Source: JAXLYE01 sp046351595
GTDB taxonomy: Bacteria; Myxococcota_A; Polyangia; Palsa-1104; JAEUJZ01
Assembly (NCBI GenBank): GCA_046351595.1
Contig: JAXLYE010000003.1
Coordinates: 930,001 to 994,000, forward strand
Direction of reading: 5' to 3'
DNA length: 64,000 nucleotides
The translations under genes were made by a program, and so were the position numbers. Below the pieces are notes generated by a model. The model did no database searches, was not told the DNA's origin, and was given only the letters and a program-made list of their open reading frames with translations. Shown here in pieces: positions 20,302 through 28,623 of the stretch (position 1 is the first letter of the stretch; the number at the start of each line of letters is the position of its first letter).

Positions 20302-22082
20302 TTCTTCGGCGCCGGCTTGCTCACGCCCAGATCACGCGGCGCGAGCCGAGCCACCTCGACGAAGTTCGGGTCCTGCGCGGTGCCCACGTTGTAGATGAAC
20401 CCGAGGTCCTTCCACGCCGTGACCATCTCGAGGTTGTCCTCGAACTTCATGTAGTCCTCGCGCGTGTAGTCGTCGATCTGGCCGACCCACGAGACGAACT
20501 GCCGGCCCTTGCTCGCGTCCGCGTCCGCGAACACCATGATCGGCCGCTGCGCCGGCCACCACCACACCCAGTTCACGTGCGAGCCCTTCTCGGTGAAGTG
20601 CTCGATGTCCTGGCCCGCGCACTCGTTGAAGTCGGCCTGCCACGGGATGGCCATGTACTTGGTGGCGTCGCCGGGCTCCATGCCCTGCGCGACGTTCTCG
20701 CCCAGCGTCAGCTTGTAGCTGCCGATGGGGCCGCGGTGGCGCAGCCGGAACGGCTCGCTGTAGATGCCCGGCTTGCGGCAGTTCCACGACATCTCGATGC
20801 CCGGCGAGAACGCGGCGCCGACCAGGTTCGAGAGCACCGCGCGATCCAGCGCCTCGCCGCGCCCGTCCGGGATGGGGATCGCGTCCTCCGAGAAGATGCC
20901 GCGCGCCCACTGCTGGAACAGGAAGAACTGCGTGCGCGTCAGCGTCTGGTACTTCGCGGTGTCGCGCGGCGCCTCCAGCGCTCCGTCGCCGGCCAGGTAC
21001 GGCATCAGCGGCGTGCCGCGCGCCGACATGAACAGGTTGGGATCGTCGGGCGAGCGGAAGACGTCCAGGAAGTAGTGCCGCAGCGCGTTGTAGCGCGAGT
21101 CCGGGTTGCCCAGGTTCATCAGCATCGCGTCCGTGAACGTGTGCGGCACGTTGGGGATGTTGACGACCCAGTTGAAGGCGATGCCGCGCCGCAGGATCGG
21201 CAGGATCTCACCGACGAAGCTCGGGCGGTACTCGGGGTTCCACAGGCCGTCCTTGAACATCTCCGGCCGCATCCCCATCTCGCGCACCGCGACGTCGAAC
21301 ATGGTGTCGTGGAGCGTCACCAGGTTCTGGATCTCGGGCGCGTAGCTCGGCGGCCCCACCATCACCCAGGCCGGCGCCGCCTCGATGCGCGAGCCGTCCT
21401 TCATGACGATCGTCGCGGTGACGGGACCGTCGGACGTGTCGTCGTACCAGCCGTCGTTGTTGGCGTACTCCGGGAGCACCGGGATCGCCTTCTCGGAGCC
21501 GGAGCGGCCGTAGCCGCCGACGACGTGCAGCCGCCCCTTGGCGTCCGTGATCATCGAGCCCAGCGAGTCGATGGTGAAGGGCGCCAGGCGCTCGGGCGGG
21601 AAGTTGATCGGGTAGTTGGTGAACTCCTGCTGCCGCGGCGCGCTGCGCGAGAAGTCCTTGCGCTGGTTCGGACCCGCGAGCCGCCCCGGTCCGCCGTCGA
21701 TGATCAGCCGCCGCCGCGCCTCGCCCCGGATCTTCGAGTTGCGCAGCGGGTGATCCGGTGAGTACCCGTTCGACCCGCGGTGGATGTGGAACTCGTACCA
21801 GACCGACTTCTTGTTGGCCAGGTGCACGGTCCACTCGATCGCCGCGACGTTGTCCTTTCCGATCTCGACCTCGTACGCCTCGGAGCCCTCGTACCGGAAG
21901 ACGCGGAACCGCGCCGCCTGGCGCTTTATCTTCTGCTCTCCGTCCCGCAGCTCGGTGGCCTTCACCGGCGTCCCATCGAGGTTGATCGGGAGCCCGCCGA
22001 CCTGCTCGGGCCCGAGGTAGTACTGCTCGCTGTTGCCGACCCGGGCCATGCCGATCGAGGGGTGAATCTTGAAAGTCGACAT
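20298..22082 (-). CDS. LodA-like CTQ-dependent amino-acid oxidase
   Basis: This 594-residue protein opens with the LodA-family signature FKIHPSIGMARVGNS, preceded by GAGG nine bases before the ATG. LodA and GoxA are quinoproteins that oxidatively deaminate lysine or glycine, releasing ammonia and hydrogen peroxide, using a cysteine tryptophylquinone made from their own side chains. Candidate cofactor residues are C435 (EMSWNCRKPG) and W481 (MAIPWQADFNEC). The second block matches the family's conserved PWQ-x-DF-x-x-C pattern. No signal peptide is seen; family members are exported without a typical one. The gene sits between the LamG giant protein (56 bases upstream) and the LodB-like flavoprotein (4-base overlap). 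Substrate and product are unknown; peroxide-based antibacterial action is one known role of LodA. Confidence 0.85.
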   Translation of the reverse strand: MSTFKIHPSIGMARVGNSEQYYLGPEQVGGLPINLDGTPVKATELRDGEQKIKRQAARFRVFRYEGSEAYEVEIGKDNVAAIEWTVHLANKKSVWYEFHIHRGSNGYSPDHPLRNSKIRGEARRRLIIDGGPGRLAGPNQRKDFSRSAPRQQEFTNYPINFPPERLAPFTIDSLGSMITDAKGRLHVVGGYGRSGSEKAIPVLPEYANNDGWYDDTSDGPVTATIVMKDGSRIEAAPAWVMVGPPSYAPEIQNLVTLHDTMFDVAVREMGMRPEMFKDGLWNPEYRPSFVGEILPILRRGIAFNWVVNIPNVPHTFTDAMLMNLGNPDSRYNALRHYFLDVFRSPDDPNLFMSARGTPLMPYLAGDGALEAPRDTAKYQTLTRTQFFLFQQWARGIFSEDAIPIPDGRGEALDRAVLSNLVGAAFSPGIEMSWNCRKPGIYSEPFRLRHRGPIGSYKLTLGENVAQGMEPGDATKYMAIPWQADFNECAGQDIEHFTEKGSHVNWVWWWPAQRPIMVFADADASKGRQFVSWVGQIDDYTREDYMKFEDNLEMVTAWKDLGFIYNVGTAQDPNFVEVARLAPRDLGVSKPAPKK

Positions 22083-22138
22083 TCTTTCGCCTCTTTCTGT
22101 CTAGAGTCTCTCGGCTAGTAAGAGTCCGGAGGGATGGC

Positions 22139-25100
22139 TCAGTGCTCTCCCTCGTGAATCCGCTCGACCTGCTCCAGTCCGGTGAGGACCCGCGCGAGCG
22201 TCTCCAAGAACACCTTCTTGTAGCCGTCGTACGTCTCTTCATCGTCCGGGCAGACGCCGGGCTCCATGAGCGCAGAGCAGGTCTCTACGATCTTCTCGTA
22301 GCTCCACTCGATGTACTCAAAGCTCGGGCCCGCGGTCACGAGGATCGGCCGGATCTTCTCCGAGGCGCTCGGATCGAACTGCATGTCATCGATGACGTTG
22401 TTGCGGCGCAGCGGCGTCTGGGCCAGGAGGCGCCCCAGCGGCGTCACCACGCTGCGCATCAGCGGGAACGACGAGGAGAAGAACCCGCCGTCGGAGGCCG
22501 GCCGGTTCAGCGCGTGCTCCATCGTGCGCAGCATGTACACGTAGCAGGCGTTGCACAGGTCGGACAGATCGCGCGCCCACTTCTTGTCCTCGCCCAGCCC
22601 GAAGTGCGAGGTGCGGAAGTTGGTCTCCATGGGCCAGGTCTCGGGGATCTCGACCTCGCCGGTGGCCATGGCCGCGAACTTGAAGTAGTGCGCGAGCTCG
22701 CGGCTGCGGCGATCCTGACCGAACGAGCCGACCGGGGGCGGGCCCTCCAGCGCGTCCGAGCCGTAGCCCTGATACGCGCCCGAGGTGCCCTCGCCCTGCT
22801 CGACGATCATGCCGATGGCCTTGAGCGCCGAGTCGAGGTCCGTGACCGTGACGATGCGGCCGCCGCCGCCGCCGAAGTAGGCCGCCTTCTGCTGCCGCGC
22901 CATGTCGCCGATGAACAGGCGGTGGTGCTCATCGCAGTAGCGGAAGCCGTCGGCGATGGCCTCGTAGAACTGGCCGATGGTCTCGAACTCCTCGCCGTGC
23001 TTCATCTCGTCGAGCGGGCGGCCGACGCCGGGCTGCTCGATCTGCATGAACGTGTTGGCCATCAGATCGCGCGAGGCACGCTGCAGCTGGATGAACGGAC
23101 CGCCGGTGGCGTGGTACGGGATGAAGGTCGGGTACACCGGCGCGAACGGACCGGTCATCTTGGGCGAGCCGCCGATCGCGTTCATCAGGTTGCACGCGAG
23201 CAGCATGTGCAGCATCTCTTCGAAGGCGACGCCGAGGATGAGGGCCGACGCCCGCGACGTCGGATCCTTGATCGAGTACGCGGCGTACAGGTACACCGGG
23301 ATCGTCGACAGCTCGAGCGTGATCGCGTGCTGGAGCTGCTCGCGCAGCTGCTCCACGGTCGTGATCTTGAAGTACTCCTGCTTCTGCGGATCCATGTGGC
23401 GCGAGGGCGGCGGCGCGCCCAGGATCGCGACGTCGCCGTAGTCCGGCGCCAGCGTGAACGGGGTCTGCTCGCGCTTCCACGATGCGCTGAGGATCTTGCC
23501 GTCGTCCTGGCCGGTGCGGTCGAAGGCGATGGTGCCCTCGCCCTCGTTCAGCGGCCAGTAGTAGGCCAGGCGCGTATCGTCACCGCGCGGCACGCGCGAC
23601 ATCTCGGCCGCGACCTCGGCCGGGTGCAGCGCCACGTTCCAGAAGCGCACCTCGGCGATGTCACCGACGAAGAAGTTGTCGACGCGGCCGATCCAGTAGC
23701 TGGTGTCGGCGCGGTAGAACTCGGCCGGCGCCGGCTTCTCGGCGAAGAGCTTGCCGTCGCGGTAGAACTCGTACTTCTCGCCGCGCTTCACCCACGCGAT
23801 GTGGACCCACTTGTTCTTCTCGAAGAAGTTGTCCAGCATCTCGCCGAAGCGCTGGCCCTTGGTCGAGTACGAGTCGTAGTGCAGCCCGGCCTTGTTGGGG
23901 CAGACCCACAGCCCGGGCTTGCGGTACGCGTCGCCCTGCTTGCCCAGGAACCCGTGCCAGCCGCCGTCGTCGAGGACGGTCGGCCGGACCCACAGCGAGA
24001 TGGTGAAGGCGGTGTTGTTCTCGAACGGGTCCTTGACCTCGACGTAGCCCTGGCCGGCGAGGCGCAGGAACGAGCGCTGCTGCCGCGGCGACTCGGCGCG
24101 CTGCGCGATCTCGTTGATCTGGCGGACGATGCGGACGCGCTCCTTGATGCGATCCGCGGGCAGCGCATAGTTGTAGATCGCGACCTCGTCGATGGCGCCG
24201 TTGAAGAAGCGGCCGCCCGCGTGACCGCCGCCGATGCGCAGCGTGTTCGTCTGGCGGACGATCGAGAAGTTGGCGGGCACCGAGCTGGTGAGCTCTCCGT
24301 CGACGTACAGCTTGACGTTGCCGCCGCCCGCGACCAGCGCCAGGTGGCGCCAGACGTTCAGCGGCGCCTGCGTCAGGATCGGCAGGAGGACGCAGCCCGC
24401 GTCGGTGTAGACGCCGATGTTGCCGGCCGAGTGGAGCTGCAGGTGCACGAACTCCTGGCCGAGCGCCGACACCACGGCCTGGAAGTCCGCGGTCTGCTGG
24501 CCGGTCTTCACCCACGCCTCGATCGTGATCTCCTTGCCGCCGCCCCAGGTGACGCCGGTGATCTCGACGTAGCCGGTCTTGCCGTCGAAGATGACGGCGT
24601 CGCCCTCGGCGAAGGCGCCCTTGTTGGCGAGCGTGAAGCCGCCGTGATAGGTGCCGTTCCGCTTGTTGCCCGAGATGTCATTGGCGACGTTGCCGGAGCG
24701 CTCGTTGAGCTTCCAGTAGCCGATCGGGCTGTCGGCCAGGACCGCCTCGTTGTAGCGCAGCATGCCCGCGAGCTGGCCCTCTTCGCCGCGCGCCCGTTCG
24801 AGCGCGCTGGTCAGCGTGGCGGTGTCGCCGCCGCCCGATCCGCCGGTGCTGCCCGGCTTGTCGCTCCCGCTGCCCGGGCGGCGCGGCGGCGCCTCGTAGA
24901 CCAGGTCCGTCACCTGCTGCCAGGTCGCGCCGTGCAGGGTGCCGTGCAGGCCGCGGCCGCTGCGATCGAGGATCGTGGTGCCGGTGCCCTCGTCCGTCGG
25001 CCAGTACGCCAGCAGGCCGGGCTCGTCGCCGGCGAGGACGCGGCGCTGGTTGGTCGCGATCTCGGCCGCCGTCCGCACCACGCCCCAGACGCGCAGATCG

Positions 25101-26710
25101 GTCATCTGGCCGTGGAAGAAGCCGTCGCTGCCCCAGTTGCTCTTGCCGGCGTAGTTCAGCGTCCGCAGCACGCTGCGCGGCAGCTGCGCCTTGCCGGTGA
25201 GGATCGCCCGGCCGTCCTTGTACAGCGTCGCCTGGCCGCTCGGATCGATCGTCGCGGCGACGTGGATCCACGTGTCGGCCGCGAGCGGGCCCTGCGCGGT
25301 CAGGCGCTGCTCCTGGTTCTGCACGTAGACCGAGAGCGCGAGGTCCTTGGTGGTGGTGACGTTGGCGAGGATGATGTTGTCCGCCGCGGTCCCGTTGGCA
25401 AAGTCGATGATGCGCGAGAAGTGCATGAAGCTGCTCCAGCGCACCATCGCCTCGATGGTGATTCCCTTCGCGCAGTCCAGGTTCATGGCCGGGAAGGACA
25501 CGTAGTCGTCCTTGCCGTCGAACCAGAGGACGTTCTTGCGCCCGGGAGGCGGCCCGCTCAGGCCCTGCTCGGAGCGCAGGCCGCTCTCGACGCGGACCTG
25601 GATGGAGTAGACGCGGTTGCTCGACTGGGTGAAGGCGGTGCCGCTGACATCGCCGGTGAAAGCGACGCGATCGCGCAGGTGCGGCGAGGCGTTCGCGCCG
25701 TTGATGGTCATGGCGATCGTGCCGTTCTGCAGATCGTGCCAGCCCACCAGATCGCCGCGCTGGACCGCGATCGGGCTCGCCAGGACGAACTCGTGCTGGC
25801 CCGGGGCCGGTACGCCGACGACCGCGCTCTTGCCGACCATGGCGAAGCCGTTGCCGCTGCGCCGGTAGATCACGAGCTCGATCGGGTTGACGCGCCGGGC
25901 CACGATCCGGAACGCGGTGACGTAGCCGCTGTTCCCGATCGCCAGCTGCTGATCGACGAAGTAGTGGTTGCTGGCGCCGTCCGCGATCGGCAGATCGGCC
26001 ATGGCGTTCCCGATCCACTCGGCGGCGGCCTGCTGGGCCGGGAAGCTGCCCTTCTCCCAGGTCGCGTTCGAGATCGTCCCGGTGACGCCGCTGGGGCTCC
26101 TGTCGGCGACGGTCGTGCCGCTGCCCTCGTCGAGCCGCCAGTAGCCGGCGAGCCCCTTCTCGTCGCCGCGCAGCAGCACGTTCGCGGAGCCGCGGAGCTC
26201 CTCCGCGGTGCGGGCGACGCTCCACAGCCGAACCTCGCCGATGAGGCCCGGGAACCCGTAGAACTCGTTGTCGTCCCGGTACGCGCCGATCGTCAGGTTG
26301 TTGTCCGGGTCATAGTCGATGTCGCCCTGCAGATCGACCGTCTTTTTCGCCTGCCCATCGATGTAGAGGATCAGCTGCTTACCGTCGTACGTCGCGGCGA
26401 CGTGGTGCCATGCGTTCAGCGTCAGGGTGTCCGGACCGCTCGAGTGGTAGAAGCTCTGGGCCGGGCCCGTCGTCGTCCGGATGCCGCAGTAGATCCCGCT
26501 CTTGCCGTCGAGACCGAGCAGGTAGCCGCTCTCCGTTGCGCCGGTGTCGAAGACCCGCGAGACGATGCCGGCCCACTCGAGCTGGCGCGTCGGGAAGATC
26601 CAGGCCTCCATCGTCAGGGCCTTCAGCGGCTTGTGCTCGGCTCTCTTGCCAAGATCCACGAAGCTCTTGGCTCCGTCGAAGCGCAGCAACCAACGCGGGG
26701 TCTCTTGCAT
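22139..26710 (-). CDS. Giant four-LamG protein with VioB-type ferritin-like domain
   Basis: This 1523-residue protein starts at ATG 26710, chosen because GGAAGGGAG lies seven bases before it; an upstream GTG at 26791 has no such site. Four concanavalin A-like LamG domains lie at about residues 10-225, 400-605, 665-875 and 885-1090. They carry repeats such as ITIEAMVRW, WIHVAATID and AYWPTDEGTGTT. A different beta-sandwich lies at about 240-395, and a Gly/Ser linker near 620. From about residue 1115 onward it resembles the ferritin-like half of VioB (Pfam Ferritin-like PF12902): ITLELSTIPVYLYAAYSI followed by VAFEEMLHMLLACNLM, with Glu and His ligands. VioB couples imine intermediates in violacein synthesis. 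No signal peptide is seen. It leads an operon with lodA- and lodB-like genes; the joint role is unknown. Confidence 0.8.
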   Translation of the reverse strand: MQETPRWLLRFDGAKSFVDLGKRAEHKPLKALTMEAWIFPTRQLEWAGIVSRVFDTGATESGYLLGLDGKSGIYCGIRTTTGPAQSFYHSSGPDTLTLNAWHHVAATYDGKQLILYIDGQAKKTVDLQGDIDYDPDNNLTIGAYRDDNEFYGFPGLIGEVRLWSVARTAEELRGSANVLLRGDEKGLAGYWRLDEGSGTTVADRSPSGVTGTISNATWEKGSFPAQQAAAEWIGNAMADLPIADGASNHYFVDQQLAIGNSGYVTAFRIVARRVNPIELVIYRRSGNGFAMVGKSAVVGVPAPGQHEFVLASPIAVQRGDLVGWHDLQNGTIAMTINGANASPHLRDRVAFTGDVSGTAFTQSSNRVYSIQVRVESGLRSEQGLSGPPPGRKNVLWFDGKDDYVSFPAMNLDCAKGITIEAMVRWSSFMHFSRIIDFANGTAADNIILANVTTTKDLALSVYVQNQEQRLTAQGPLAADTWIHVAATIDPSGQATLYKDGRAILTGKAQLPRSVLRTLNYAGKSNWGSDGFFHGQMTDLRVWGVVRTAAEIATNQRRVLAGDEPGLLAYWPTDEGTGTTILDRSGRGLHGTLHGATWQQVTDLVYEAPPRRPGSGSDKPGSTGGSGGGDTATLTSALERARGEEGQLAGMLRYNEAVLADSPIGYWKLNERSGNVANDISGNKRNGTYHGGFTLANKGAFAEGDAVIFDGKTGYVEITGVTWGGGKEITIEAWVKTGQQTADFQAVVSALGQEFVHLQLHSAGNIGVYTDAGCVLLPILTQAPLNVWRHLALVAGGGNVKLYVDGELTSSVPANFSIVRQTNTLRIGGGHAGGRFFNGAIDEVAIYNYALPADRIKERVRIVRQINEIAQRAESPRQQRSFLRLAGQGYVEVKDPFENNTAFTISLWVRPTVLDDGGWHGFLGKQGDAYRKPGLWVCPNKAGLHYDSYSTKGQRFGEMLDNFFEKNKWVHIAWVKRGEKYEFYRDGKLFAEKPAPAEFYRADTSYWIGRVDNFFVGDIAEVRFWNVALHPAEVAAEMSRVPRGDDTRLAYYWPLNEGEGTIAFDRTGQDDGKILSASWKREQTPFTLAPDYGDVAILGAPPPSRHMDPQKQEYFKITTVEQLREQLQHAITLELSTIPVYLYAAYSIKDPTSRASALILGVAFEEMLHMLLACNLMNAIGGSPKMTGPFAPVYPTFIPYHATGGPFIQLQRASRDLMANTFMQIEQPGVGRPLDEMKHGEEFETIGQFYEAIADGFRYCDEHHRLFIGDMARQQKAAYFGGGGGRIVTVTDLDSALKAIGMIVEQGEGTSGAYQGYGSDALEGPPPVGSFGQDRRSRELAHYFKFAAMATGEVEIPETWPMETNFRTSHFGLGEDKKWARDLSDLCNACYVYMLRTMEHALNRPASDGGFFSSSFPLMRSVVTPLGRLLAQTPLRRNNVIDDMQFDPSASEKIRPILVTAGPSFEYIEWSYEKIVETCSALMEPGVCPDDEETYDGYKKVFLETLARVLTGLEQVERIHEGEH

Positions 26711-26824
26711 GAGCGCTCTCCCTTCCTCGATGAGCAGCACGAGAGCGACGCTCCTCCACTCCCTGTAGGGAGCGGCGCGCTCGTGGGACACTACTGAGCT
26801 TTCGCAGAATAGCTCAGCAGGAAG

Positions 26825-26881
26825 TCACGTTCGAAATATTAATTGCGCGGTCCGCATCATTCCGAAAACACCGGGATTCAC
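26825..26881 (-). CDS. Possible 18-residue leader peptide
   Basis: A short reading frame starts at GTG 26881, four bases after a near-ideal AAGGAGGG. It runs 18 codons to TGA at 26825. It lies about 115 bases upstream of the LamG gene on the same strand. The ribosome site and start codon lie in the 3' arm of a hairpin, so translation could be switched by structure. The peptide (starting MNPGVFG) has no run of a single amino acid that would suggest classical attenuation. It may be chance. Confidence 0.35.
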   Translation of the reverse strand: MNPGVFGMMRTAQLIFRT

Positions 26882-26932
26882 AGAGCCCTCCTTCTGCTGA
26901 CGTACAGAAGTCTCTGTGAGGGGTCCTTTTTT
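26878..26932. promoter_or_regulatory. Nested hairpin with T-tract upstream of LamG operon
   Basis: Two paired arms are nested: TCACAGAG (26878-26885) with CTCTGTGA (26912-26919), and CTTCTG (26891-26896) with CAGAAG (26905-26910). On the + strand a T6 run follows (26927-26932), so it looks like an intrinsic terminator. On the - strand the structure would sit in the 5' leader of the LamG operon and cover a ribosome site. Both readings are possible. Confidence 0.55.
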
Positions 26933-26968
26933 CGACGGAGGCTGCAGATCGAACCAAGTACCTTCGGC

Positions 26969-27044
26969 GTCTGGCTGGCACGTCTGGCTGGCACGTCTGG
27001 CTGAATCGTCTGCTGGCTCGTCTGCTGGCTCGTCTGGCTGGCGC
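26969..27044. repeat. Six-unit 12-13 bp tandem repeat in a 600-base gap
   Basis: Six consecutive units of the type GTCTGGCTGGCAC lie head to tail. Units 1-2 are identical and units 4-5 are identical 12-base variants (GTCTGCTGGCTC). The gap from 26711 to 27315 holds this array and the hairpin leader. It also holds a short dyad, GCTGACC/GGTCAGC, near 27233-27268. I see no convincing protein gene in it. The array may be a slipped-strand repeat or a set of binding sites. Confidence 0.75.
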
Positions 27045-27315
27045 GCGCGCAAGGCGGCTCGCCAGATCGGTACGCGCGGCGATCCCGGGCGCGATCGGCC
27101 TCCCCCTGTAAAGAGCAGGGAGCCGGCAGAAGTCGCAAAAATAGTGCTGTGTAGCGATCAGGAAACGGCCGGGAAATCGCCGGCTCCCATTTGACCGGAC
27201 CTTGCAGACAGCCGGCCGGGCAGCGGGCCAGACCGCTGACCACAGACCGGGCCAGACAGGCGGTCAGCAGGTCGCGCCGGGCGCGTGCCGGCGCGGCTGC
27301 GCTGCGGGCCGCGCG

Positions 27316-28407
27316 TCAGTTCGGCTCGAGCCCCAGCTTGTGCAGGTCCTCGCAGCCGTCCTTGTCACCGAGCTTGCAGCCGCGGCGCAGGTACTCGACT
27401 CCCTTGATCAGGTTTACCTCGAGCCCCTTGTCGCCCTTGACCAGGAAGCGGCCGACCAGCGTGCAGGCGTCGGCGTTGTTGGCCAGGCACGCCTTATTGA
27501 GCTTGCTGACCAGGACCTCACAGCTCTTGGTCAGGCCCTTGGTGCAGCCGAGATCGAGCAGGCGGACGCCGAGGTTGACATTGCGCGGGATGCCCTCGCC
27601 GTCGACGAGCATGATGCCGTAGTTGTGGCACGCGCGCAGATCGCCCTTTTCGCACAGCGTCTTGTAGATCGCGGCGGCCTTGACCTTGTCCGCGGCGACG
27701 CCCTTGCCCTCGTCGTGGCGCAGGCCGAGCTCGAAGCACGAGTTGCTGTTGCCGGCGTCACACTGCTCCTGCAACTGGCGCACCTCGGCGGTCATGCCGG
27801 CGCCGCCGGAGTCGGCCACGGTCGCCAGCTGCTTGAACAGATCGCACGCGGCCTTGTCGCCGCGGTCGCAGCCCTTCTTCGCGGACGTGGCGGCGAGCTC
27901 GATGTTGCGCGGCACCGCGGCGCCGTCGCGATACGCCACCGCGGCCTTGACGCACGCGGGCCCGGTCCCAAGCTCACAGCCGCGCTGGTACAGGCTGATG
28001 GCGCGCGCCTTGTCGGGCTCCCCGCCCTCGCCCTTCTGCAGCATGTCGCCGAGGCTTGTGCAGGCGCTGCCCTCGTCGCGCTCGCAGGCGCGCTCGAACG
28101 AGCGGCGGGCGCGGTACAGATCCAGATCCACGGGCTGGCCCTTTTCGTCCTTGCCCTCGTAGTACGCAAGGCCGAGCTGGTAACAGGCCGAGCCGCGTCC
28201 CTGATCGCAGCCGCGCTGCAGGTTGCGCAGCGCCGCCGGCACGCAGCCCGCTCCGATCGTACAGAGCGCGATCAGCGCCGCGCCGGCGAGCGTGCGCAGC
28301 CGCGTCCGCGCACCGGGAGGAGCCACAGCGATCGCAGAGCCAACCAAGGACAAGGACCCCGACCGCACCGAACCGGCCGTGTGCACACGCCCGCCACGAA
28401 GAGCCAT
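27316..28407 (-). CDS. Sel1-repeat exported protein
   Basis: This protein of about 363 residues has an N-terminal hydrophobic segment ending in Cys (about residues 37-55, LIALCTIGAGC), probably a lipoprotein or secretion signal with a long n-region. About eight Sel1-like repeats follow, each of about 36 residues: ACYQLGLAYYEGKD, ACTSLGDMLQKGEG, SCFELGLRHDEGKG and ACHNYGIMLVDGEG. Cys residues recur at repeat boundaries, a version common in myxobacterial and Helicobacter Hcp-type proteins, where paired Cys form disulfides. Sel1 arrays mediate protein-protein contacts. The start at ATG 28407 is tentative; a TTG 18 bases upstream has a better AGGGAGG. It lies between the LamG gene and the divergent protease. 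Partner and role are unknown. Confidence 0.8.
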   Translation of the reverse strand: MALRGGRVHTAGSVRSGSLSLVGSAIAVAPPGARTRLRTLAGAALIALCTIGAGCVPAALRNLQRGCDQGRGSACYQLGLAYYEGKDEKGQPVDLDLYRARRSFERACERDEGSACTSLGDMLQKGEGGEPDKARAISLYQRGCELGTGPACVKAAVAYRDGAAVPRNIELAATSAKKGCDRGDKAACDLFKQLATVADSGGAGMTAEVRQLQEQCDAGNSNSCFELGLRHDEGKGVAADKVKAAAIYKTLCEKGDLRACHNYGIMLVDGEGIPRNVNLGVRLLDLGCTKGLTKSCEVLVSKLNKACLANNADACTLVGRFLVKGDKGLEVNLIKGVEYLRRGCKLGDKDGCEDLHKLGLEPN

Positions 28408-28623
28408 GAGGTCCCATGTTATCAAGAGCCTCCCTTTGGGCCCAGCGCGGCGCCCGGCGGGGCAGGGCGCTCGCGATTCCCAAGGCAGATCACGGTGTTG
28501 CAGCGGCCGCGCGCGGCGCGCTGGTGCGACCCCCCTCGCCGCGACCCGGCGCGCGGCGTCTGCGATAAGATGGAGCAGCGGATCGCTGCAGAGCGGCCGC
28601 GCAACGGCGAGGGATCTACTACG

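Noticed and set aside
22142..26797. A 1551-codon open frame on the + strand
   Set aside because: It is antisense to the LamG protein and has the Arg/Ala/Val-rich composition produced by reading the complement of a high-GC gene. It has no domains.
26825..27052. A 75-codon frame covering the tandem repeat
   Set aside because: Its N-terminal part only translates the GTCTGGCTGGCAC repeat (Arg/Gln/Pro/Asp low complexity). Only the last 18 codons have a ribosome site and are listed as a possible leader.
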